From: Stenotrophomonas sp. 704A1
Lineage (GTDB): Bacteria > Pseudomonadota > Gammaproteobacteria > Xanthomonadales > Xanthomonadaceae
Direction of reading: 5' to 3'
Assembly: GCF_030549525.1 (NCBI RefSeq)
Contig: NZ_CP130831.1
Coordinates: 2,009,501-2,073,500 of the forward strand
Length of the DNA: 64,000 nucleotides
The first letter of the stretch is position 1; each line of letters opens with the position of its first letter. Below the pieces are notes generated by a model. The model did no database searches, was not told where the DNA came from, and saw only the letters and a list, made by a program, of their open reading frames with translations. A program made the translations under genes and the position numbers. Shown one piece after another: positions 57,156 through 64,000 of this stretch.

Positions 57156-58205
57156 TTAAATAAAAATTTGGGGTGACATGAATCTCGTGATCAGATCTTC
57201 AATTCCAGTGATTGAGTTGTAGCCACCTGAGAAGTTCTGATTTAGTGACTGGGGGTTGAGTCGTGTGCCGGTCAAGGTTCTAACGCTTGGGAAACCCGTG
57301 ATACCCGAACCCATGTATGTCAGCGCAAACTCTTTCATCTCCCTGACGAAAAGATCGCGATCTTCACGACGGACTATGCACGCCAATTGCCAGTCACCGA
57401 ATTGATAGCAAGCATTTTCCACTCGAACTTCGTGCGAAAGTAGTAATGAGCGCGCGCTATCTCGTATGGCCCAGTCGGGTGCGTCTTCCAGTGCGAGATC
57501 AATTGAATTCTTCTGCGCAAGTTGGAACAGTGCGTTGGCAGCTCCATCGGAGCAATCCATGCATGCAATCGGTATTCCCAGCGAAGAGAGCTTGAGGCCT
57601 GCGTCAATCTTCGCTTGAGGTCGTAGAACTGCATCTTCCAGCCGTTTACGTTCATGGTTGGATGTGAGACCCCAGCCCTTTGCGTAGCCCATGACGCCGG
57701 CCCAGAAGTGTCCGCACTCTCCAATCAGGAATGCGTCAAAAGCGCTTCCTTCGATTGAGCGAGTGACTGGAAATGATCCTGAGATTCCCAGGACTGTTCC
57801 CGTAGCAGAGAACCTGGGGGCACTTTTTACGTTCCCCCCCAGTAGTGGTGCCCCGTACTGATTCAATGCATCCCGGAGCCCCTCTTGGAATTCTTGAACG
57901 AAGCTGACGTCAGTGTCGTCTCTTAATTCTAGAGAGACTAAAAGACCTAGAGGAACCCCGCCACAAGCTGCAATATCAGAGATATTAATCGTTGCTGTGT
58001 ACCAACCCCAAGTGCCGGGTGTTGCAACACCTAATAGAGCCGCTACTGGCGTTGGGCAAGGATCCATCGACCATAAGAGCTTCTTGTTCTCTAGTGTGAC
58101 ATGAGCGCAGTCATCTCCCGCAGTATTATCTTCACCGGTTACGAACGGTTGAATGAAATTTTCCAGCAGACACAGTTCACCTATTTCGGCTAGAGTCTTT
58201 GGCAT
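57156..58205 (-). CDS. AIR synthase/ThiL-like ATP-binding protein
   Basis: Protein of 349 residues of the PurM/ThiL/SelD/HypE superfamily. Aligned with ThiL it shows GDDCA (30-34), a Ser-Met-Asp strand (46-48), NISDIAACGG (74-83) and DCSDG (217-221). Two departures from ThiL stand out: LLGGN (121-125) replaces the metal-binding LLGGD, and FGDWQL (268-273) replaces GGEDYEL. It is thus a divergent kinase or ATP-dependent activating enzyme, not a plain thiamine-phosphate kinase. The ATG at 58205 is preferred; a TTG at 58235 is the alternative. It overlaps the APH-type gene by 29 bp. It is the last of a three-gene operon in AT-rich DNA. Confidence 0.8.
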   Translation of the reverse strand: MPKTLAEIGELCLLENFIQPFVTGEDNTAGDDCAHVTLENKKLLWSMDPCPTPVAALLGVATPGTWGWYTATINISDIAACGGVPLGLLVSLELRDDTDVSFVQEFQEGLRDALNQYGAPLLGGNVKSAPRFSATGTVLGISGSFPVTRSIEGSAFDAFLIGECGHFWAGVMGYAKGWGLTSNHERKRLEDAVLRPQAKIDAGLKLSSLGIPIACMDCSDGAANALFQLAQKNSIDLALEDAPDWAIRDSARSLLLSHEVRVENACYQFGDWQLACIVRREDRDLFVREMKEFALTYMGSGITGFPSVRTLTGTRLNPQSLNQNFSGGYNSITGIEDLITRFMSPQIFI

Positions 58206-59445
58206 TGAGATGCTCAGAGATGGCGGAGAGTCCAATCATTGCAGGAATGTGATTAACGTCCTGGATCGCAAGTAATCCGCAGGTAACTAGGTATGAAGAA
58301 ACTAGGTAGTGATCGTAGGGGCTAAGCACATCCGAATCATGATTGCAGTATTCATTAAGAACTGAATTTGCGGATCTTCTAATTTCAGCAAGGCAGCCAT
58401 AGGCCCTAGTAATCGCGATTCGCTGAATCGCCGGTGTTTCCTCGGTTAGAACTGCTGCAGTCATGCTCGCAATTGGAGGCAAGTCCATGCCGCCATTCAC
58501 GAGAAATTTCTCGAACGATCTTATGCATTTCACGCTAATGTGCGGATTTTCTTCGCATCCCGGTGTTTTGCGTACAGTTCTTGATACAAATTCCGCCAGC
58601 AACATGTACTTTATGGTTATCTCCATGAGGACAAAGTCCTTTGCGGGGTGTCCAAAATGAACCCAATCAAAGTCAATTAACTCTGTCCTTGCTGGATTTT
58701 CCTTGCTTATCATTAGGTTGCGAGCGTGAAGGTCTCCGTGGACCAAGTAGCCGTGAACATCAACATTATATTCTCTACAGATTTTTTCGTATCCAGAGAG
58801 AACGGATTTTGCCAGATTAGACAGAGCTTGCTCATCGCTTTCCGCATTGATAAGGGCCGTAAGCTTAAGTAGTGGCCGACTGGGTCGCTCGACATATTTT
58901 CTGTAGTCGTCGACCATCTTCTTCTTGGGTGCTTGGGAATTATGGAACTTCCCCACGAGCTGGAGCGCCGAGCGTAACGCAGTAACGCAATCACTATCGG
59001 TGTTGCTTTCGTCTAAAAAGAAGCCGCGAAATTCTGTATGATCAGGCGCGGCAGCTAGCTTGTAGACGATGATTCCCAAGTTTTCAGATTCATGTAAAAA
59101 AGAATAGATTCCACTGCAAAGACGAGCATCCTCTGCTTGCTCTGCGGCTTGGGCTTCCTTTTCTGTCTTGGTCCTGTCTTGGAATTTCGCAATAAATCTG
59201 ACTGGGAAGCTCTGCTCCCTAAGTGAAACATCAAGATAGAAAACTTCGCTTCCGCTCTTGCCCGCTCTCTCGACCGGGTAGAGTTGGACGTCTGCAATCT
59301 TCCCGTTTCTGTACTGTTGAGAGAAAGTGCGAACTAAATCCATGCGAGTTCGTAGCAGTCCGTCGTGAGCATCCTTTTGAGGCGCAAGCCGAAGATGGAA
59401 GTTCACTGGGATGACATCGCAAGCGGTTGCTGTGATGTCGTTCAC
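58177..59445 (-). CDS. APH-type phosphotransferase (aminoglycoside/choline-kinase fold)
   Basis: Protein of 422 residues. The catalytic loop HGDLHARN (236-243) and the metal motif DFDWVHFGHPAKD (258-270) define the APH/choline-kinase superfamily; an upstream Lys near FIAKFQD (87) is a candidate ATP-binding Lys. The substrate is unknown: these kinases phosphorylate sugars, aminoglycosides, choline or nucleosides. The start is GTG at 59445, shown by AAGGAGAG about 8 bases upstream and by a GTGA overlap with the stop of the HIT gene. It is the middle gene of the island operon. A resistance role is possible, but nothing here indicates aminoglycoside specificity. Confidence 0.85.
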   Translation of the reverse strand: MNDITATACDVIPVNFHLRLAPQKDAHDGLLRTRMDLVRTFSQQYRNGKIADVQLYPVERAGKSGSEVFYLDVSLREQSFPVRFIAKFQDRTKTEKEAQAAEQAEDARLCSGIYSFLHESENLGIIVYKLAAAPDHTEFRGFFLDESNTDSDCVTALRSALQLVGKFHNSQAPKKKMVDDYRKYVERPSRPLLKLTALINAESDEQALSNLAKSVLSGYEKICREYNVDVHGYLVHGDLHARNLMISKENPARTELIDFDWVHFGHPAKDFVLMEITIKYMLLAEFVSRTVRKTPGCEENPHISVKCIRSFEKFLVNGGMDLPPIASMTAAVLTEETPAIQRIAITRAYGCLAEIRRSANSVLNEYCNHDSDVLSPYDHYLVSSYLVTCGLLAIQDVNHIPAMIGLSAISEHLNAKDSSRNR

Positions 59446-60095
59446 AGTGCGGCTCTCCTTAGGGTATGAATTAGTGTGTCGTCGTCTCGCCCGTAACTTC
59501 TCCAATCCCAGCGAGGATTTCCGATTCTCTCTGCCAAAAGCCTTCTAAGTGTCTGGCTTGGAAGGGGTTCGTCTAGAATGCAGGTTTGGAATCCGAGCAT
59601 GGGAGAGCCATGCAATATGTAGTGGGTGGAGCGATTAAGATCTTGAGACAGCGCCTCCTTTAGTGTGCCGAATGGACTATTCGTAGTCGCCTCCGTACTA
59701 GGGTTGAGGGAAAGGTGGCCAGCATTCGGGACGATATGCATGTGTGCATGGTAAATGCCACAGCCGCCGTGATCTGAAGCAATGGCACCATGCTCAAAGT
59801 ACTGAGTTGTGTGCAAATCTATTGAAAGAATGTTGGAAAGCGAAAGAAGTAGCTCTTCAAGTTCATGCGGCAGCTCGGCTTCGTCTATGCAAGCTCCTGC
59901 GAAAGTTGAATGGTGCTTCTTTGGTAGAATTAGGCAATGGTCATCGACCAATTGTCCTATGCAGGGGATGGCGATGAGATGCTTGGTTTGCGCGATTACC
60001 CTGGAGTTCTTTTCCGGATATAAACGATGAAAATTTGTTTCGGTGGAATTGTTCATTTCTCTGCAGAACACACAGCTATGATCCAGGCCTTCCAT
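59442..60095 (-). CDS. HIT-domain nucleotide-binding protein
   Basis: Protein of 217 residues with the histidine-triad motif HAHMH (116-120, then IVPN) preceded by the usual DHCLILPKKHHSTF strand. CVFC at 8-11 resembles the zinc pair of Fhit/HINT relatives. HIT enzymes hydrolyse or transfer nucleoside monophosphates. The C-terminal 90 residues continue the fold beyond a minimal HIT domain and look like a second substrate-binding part. It is the first gene of the HIT-APH-ThiL-like operon. The AT-rich 200-bp region upstream probably contains the promoter. Confidence 0.85.
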   Translation of the reverse strand: MEGLDHSCVFCREMNNSTETNFHRLYPEKNSRVIAQTKHLIAIPCIGQLVDDHCLILPKKHHSTFAGACIDEAELPHELEELLLSLSNILSIDLHTTQYFEHGAIASDHGGCGIYHAHMHIVPNAGHLSLNPSTEATTNSPFGTLKEALSQDLNRSTHYILHGSPMLGFQTCILDEPLPSQTLRRLLAERIGNPRWDWRSYGRDDDTLIHTLRRAAL

Positions 60096-60302
60096 GCTTT
60101 TCCTTCTTGGCGTTGTATGGCTAGAACGATTCTACCTGCGCGTGAAATTTCCACAATAGCTATAGTCGAGGCTTCAGCATGCGCCTTTGGTTGCGCGCTC
60201 ATTTCGATAAAGGGATTCCTGGCGTGTCAGCGCAGCTTTGATCAACGTACCGCCTGGAGTCGTATGCACTAAAAAAAGTATTTCATTTCTCTAGGATCTG
60301 TG

Positions 60303-60662
60303 TCATGTGTCCGGCCTCACCTCATGACAAGCCCACTCAACCAACCCCCGGCAAGCCAGAAACAATCCATCAACCACCCCCTCGTCTAGATGCCGCTCCG
60401 GGTCCGCCGCCACGCGGCAGCGGTCCGCCGCGTGTAGCAGCTCCAGTACCGTCAGCGCTCCCACCATCGCGCGCTCGGTCCTCGCCAGGCTCACGCGACG
60501 GCCGGGTGACACATCGGTTTCTGGCCAAGGATGCCCATCAGCCCCCTCGCAGCCGCGCATGCGCTTGAGGATGCCGAGCAGGGAGTTCAGGTCGGGCAGG
60601 GGAGTGTCGTCGTTGATGGGTTCAACAACGGTGTACGAGGAGAAGGTGTCGGATTCGTTCAT
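60303..60662 (-). CDS. Hypothetical protein, Stenotrophomonas-type small protein
   Basis: Protein of 119 residues starting MNESDTFSSYTVVEPINDDTPLPDLN, with no signal peptide or TM segment after this start. The C-terminal half is helical and Cys-containing (ERAMVGALTVLELLHAADRC, LACRGLVEWACHE). GGAAG lies 8 bases before the ATG at 60662; a longer frame begins at 60731 but would add a pseudo signal peptide. I do not recognise the family. The layout of a short acidic start then helices recalls small accessory proteins in Pseudomonas (DUF3077/DUF6124), a loose comparison only. The upstream region is strongly structured. Confidence 0.65.
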   Translation of the reverse strand: MNESDTFSSYTVVEPINDDTPLPDLNSLLGILKRMRGCEGADGHPWPETDVSPGRRVSLARTERAMVGALTVLELLHAADRCRVAADPERHLDEGVVDGLFLACRGLVEWACHEVRPDT

Positions 60663-61199
60663 GGCGTCGGCTTCCGTGGCTGTGCTTAACAGCGCCACCG
60701 TGAAGAGGTGGCGGACGATGCGTGGCTGCAAACCGGACGATAGTTGTCAGTACCCGGCGGGCCCGAAGGCCCCCACGCACCGCCCGCCAGAAAGGCCGAC
60801 GGATTACCCGCCGGCACCGGTTAAGGACGGTGCCGACGGGTAAGCGTAAACAACTAAAAGTTCGGGTTTGCAGGCCCGGCCACCCGTTGTCGGTGGCACG
60901 TCATGGTGTTTACGCCGCCGCTTCGAATGCCAATAGAAATTCGCGAAGGAGTCGCGGTATTCGAGAGCGAAGAACTATTGTTGCATGCCCCATTCGTGCA
61001 GCACGCGACACCGTCGGACGCATTCGCGCAGCTGCTCTGCTGATGGCGAATCAAAGTGACGCAAGCGCCCATGCCACAAGCGAATAGCGCGACGGCTTCC
61101 TTTGCAACAGTTCTTAGTCCGTCTCGCCAAGCAGCGGCGCGCGATCAGCCGCACAGTCCGAAAAGCGGTTCAAACCCGACACCCTTAAAAAGCTCGGCT
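60663..61199. other. Structured non-coding leader and gap upstream of the hypothetical gene
   Basis: This 537-bp stretch has no gene I trust. It contains a long hairpin TTACCCG-C-CGGCACCG with loop GTTAAGGA and matching 3' arm (60804-60843, 16-bp arms, one mismatch). It also has the inverted pairs CTGCAAACC/GGTTTGCAG (60726-60734 and 60865-60873) and GCGTAAAC/GTTTACGC (60844-60851 and 60908-60915). The pattern suggests a conserved nucleic-acid structure rather than coding sequence. Confidence 0.6.
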
Positions 61200-62117
61200 T
61201 CAACCGACACTATCCTCAGCCGCATTCCCCACCAGCAACTCAATCATCGCCCGCGCCGCCGCCGACTGCCGCCGATGCGGCGCATAGATCACCGAGAACG
61301 GCCGCGACCGCCCCCGCAGCTGCGGCAGCACTTCCACCAGCTGCCCGCGCCGCAACCGCTCGCGCACGATGAACTCATAGCTCTGGCAGATGCCGATGCC
61401 CTGTTCGGCCAGCGACACCACACCCAGCACATCGTCGGAGGTCTCGATGGACGAGCGCGGCAGCCAGTCCACGTCGCGCCCACCGTCGCGGAATATCCAC
61501 GGCGCCAGCCGCCCGGTGCGCGGCATCACGAAGGGCAGGCACAGGTGCTGCTGCAGGTCGTCCAGCGTCTGCGGCGTGCCGCGACGCTTCAGGTAGTCCG
61601 GCGCGGCCACCAGCAGCAGCGGGGCGTCTTCCAGCTTGCGCGCCACCAGCCCGCTGTCCGGCAGCTGGCCCAGGCGGATGGCCACGTCGAAGCCTTCGGC
61701 CACCAGGTCCACGTTGCGGTTGGTGATGTTCAGTTCCACCTGCACCTGCGGGTACTGCTGCGCAAAGCGCGCCAGCACGGGCGGCAGCCGGTAGTGGCCA
61801 TAGGTGGTGGGTACGCTCAGGCGCACGCGGCCGGCCAGCGCACCGTCCTGGGCCAGTACGTCGCGCTCGGCGTCGTCCAGCAGGCCGAAGGCGGTGCGCA
61901 CCTGTTCCAGATACAGCCGCCCGGCGTCGGTCAGGCCCACGCGGCGGGTGGTCCGCTGCAGCAGCTGCCGGCCCAGCCGCGCTTCCAGGCGGGTGACCGC
62001 GCGGCTCAGCACCGAGGGCGTGGTGGACAGCGCCACGGCGCCGGCCGTGAACGAGCCGTGTTCCACCACTGCCAGGAACACCTCCACATCGCCCAGGTAG
62101 TCGAACTTGCGGCTCAT
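61200..62117 (-). CDS. LysR-family transcriptional regulator
   Basis: Regulator of 305 residues. The N-terminal winged helix (DVEVFLAVVEHGSFTAGAVALSTTPSVLSRAVTRLEARLG in pieces, about 8-52) and the effector domain (VRLSVPTTYGHYRLPPVLARFAQQYPQVQVEL) are typical of the group that controls neighbouring oxidoreductases. GGAGAG precedes the ATG at 62117. It is divergent from the DJ-1/PfpI gene, with 96 bp between, so that gene is its probable target. Confidence 0.9.
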   Translation of the reverse strand: MSRKFDYLGDVEVFLAVVEHGSFTAGAVALSTTPSVLSRAVTRLEARLGRQLLQRTTRRVGLTDAGRLYLEQVRTAFGLLDDAERDVLAQDGALAGRVRLSVPTTYGHYRLPPVLARFAQQYPQVQVELNITNRNVDLVAEGFDVAIRLGQLPDSGLVARKLEDAPLLLVAAPDYLKRRGTPQTLDDLQQHLCLPFVMPRTGRLAPWIFRDGGRDVDWLPRSSIETSDDVLGVVSLAEQGIGICQSYEFIVRERLRRGQLVEVLPQLRGRSRPFSVIYAPHRRQSAAARAMIELLVGNAAEDSVG

Positions 62118-62159
62118 TTGGCTCTCCGGCGAACAGATGTTTTGCGATGGGGCCAATTT

Positions 62160-62176
62160 ATCGCCGCTGGGGCGAT
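62160..62176. promoter_or_regulatory. Candidate LysR operator in the divergent promoter
   Basis: ATCGCC-GCTGG-GGCGAT is a perfect 6-bp inverted repeat near the middle of the 96-bp intergenic region between the LysR gene and the DJ-1/PfpI gene, where a LysR activator site is expected. Confidence 0.4.
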
Positions 62177-62182
62177 GAATAA

Positions 62183-63725
<1,543 letters not shown>

Positions 63726-63759
63726 TAGCGTGTTCTCCTCTCAAGAGCGGCTTTCTTCT

Positions 63760-63999
63760 TCATCGGTTCCCCAGTAGCGGGGCAAAGTGCTTGGCGATTG
63801 CGACGGATATGGCAGCAATCGCGATGCCGCCGGGGTCGGTCCAGGGCGAAAGGGTGATGACCTGCAACCCCCGCCAATGCGGAACGCCAGAGTGCCTTTT
63901 GAGTCCATCAGGCGCTGCTGCAGCGGGACAGTGCGCCGCGCCGTAACCACACACTACGGTCACCACGCGCCAGAATTGAAACTGAGATGGGCATCGCAT
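63760..63999 (-). CDS. Uncertain reading frame at the right edge
   Basis: An open frame of 79 residues (ends ...ITLSPWTDPGGIAIAAISVAIAKHFAPLLGNR) reaches the window border and may continue beyond it. The C-terminal part reads like protein, with a helical segment, and the stop lies 34 bp upstream of the 5' nucleotidase start, an operon-like distance. I recognise no family and see no ribosome-binding site, so it may be the end of a longer gene or chance. Confidence 0.3.
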   Translation of the reverse strand: MRCPSQFQFWRVVTVVCGYGAAHCPAAAAPDGLKRHSGVPHWRGLQVITLSPWTDPGGIAIAAISVAIAKHFAPLLGNR

Positions 64000-64000
64000 C

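Noticed and set aside
57156..58205. Call as thiL (thiamine-phosphate kinase)
   Set aside because: Key motifs differ from ThiL and there is no thiamine gene nearby.
58177..59445. Call as aminoglycoside resistance gene
   Set aside because: Only the general APH fold is visible; the operon with HIT and ThiL-like genes does not point to aminoglycosides.
60722..61087. Arg-rich 121-residue plus-strand frame upstream of the LysR gene
   Set aside because: It runs through the nested hairpin region, has no ribosome-binding site and its composition is that of chance coding in GC-rich DNA.

Overview
The window looks like chromosomal DNA of a GC-rich gammaproteobacterium of the Xanthomonadaceae, most likely the Stenotrophomonas maltophilia group. 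This rests on the protein repertoire, including Xanthomonadaceae-like RlmN, GuaB and YaeQ, and on many short GTAG-headed palindromes (GTAG followed by a GCCGGGCCATGCCCGGC-type or AGTCGAGCCATGCTCGACT-type hairpin), the SMAG class of REP elements described in S. maltophilia. I see no rRNA, tRNA, CRISPR array, transposase or integrase.

Layout. 1-9.7 kb: housekeeping genes on both strands (flavoprotein, yaeQ, RNA pseudouridine synthase, YaiI family, cold shock protein, glutathione transferase, selO, apt, dbpA, a YeiH-type membrane protein). 9.8-13.9 kb: LysR regulator divergent from yeiH, ABC-F ATPase uup, a REP cluster and two small c-type cytochromes. 14.1-21.9 kb: one operon for a tripartite RND efflux system with a lipoprotein adaptor and two different inner-membrane pumps. 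21.9-27.3 kb: mostly minus-strand genes, including the agmatine-to-putrescine enzymes aguA and aguB. 27.5-35.8 kb: plus-strand run cmk-rpsA-ihfB-lapA-lapB followed by polyprenyl-phosphate sugar transferase, nucleotide-sugar dehydratase and galU; this links translation, nucleoid organisation, control of LPS synthesis and surface polysaccharide precursors. 36.3-40.8 kb: a fatty-acid beta-oxidation operon (TetR/PsrA-type regulator, bifunctional hydratase/dehydrogenase, thiolase) with a palindromic operator in front of the regulator. 41.0-47.7 kb: ndk-rlmN-pilF-rodZ-yfgM-bamB-der. 47.8-55.4 kb: rhodanese-MoeB fusion, Kef-type antiporter, folD, guaB, guaA.

Immediately after guaA the base composition drops sharply, and about 5 kb (roughly 55.4-60.3 kb) looks horizontally acquired. 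It holds a plus-strand pair (a GNAT protein with a long extra C-terminal part, and an ASCH-domain protein) facing a tightly overlapping minus-strand trio (HIT nucleotide-binding protein, APH-type kinase, ThiL/PurM-like ATP-binding enzyme). I do not recognise this combination as a named system. It is the best candidate here for something undescribed.

From 60.3 kb GC-rich sequence resumes with a small hypothetical gene preceded by an unusually structured leader, a LysR regulator divergent from a periplasmic DJ-1/PfpI protein, and a 5'-nucleotidase of the HAD superfamily. The window ends in an uncertain, possibly partial reading frame.
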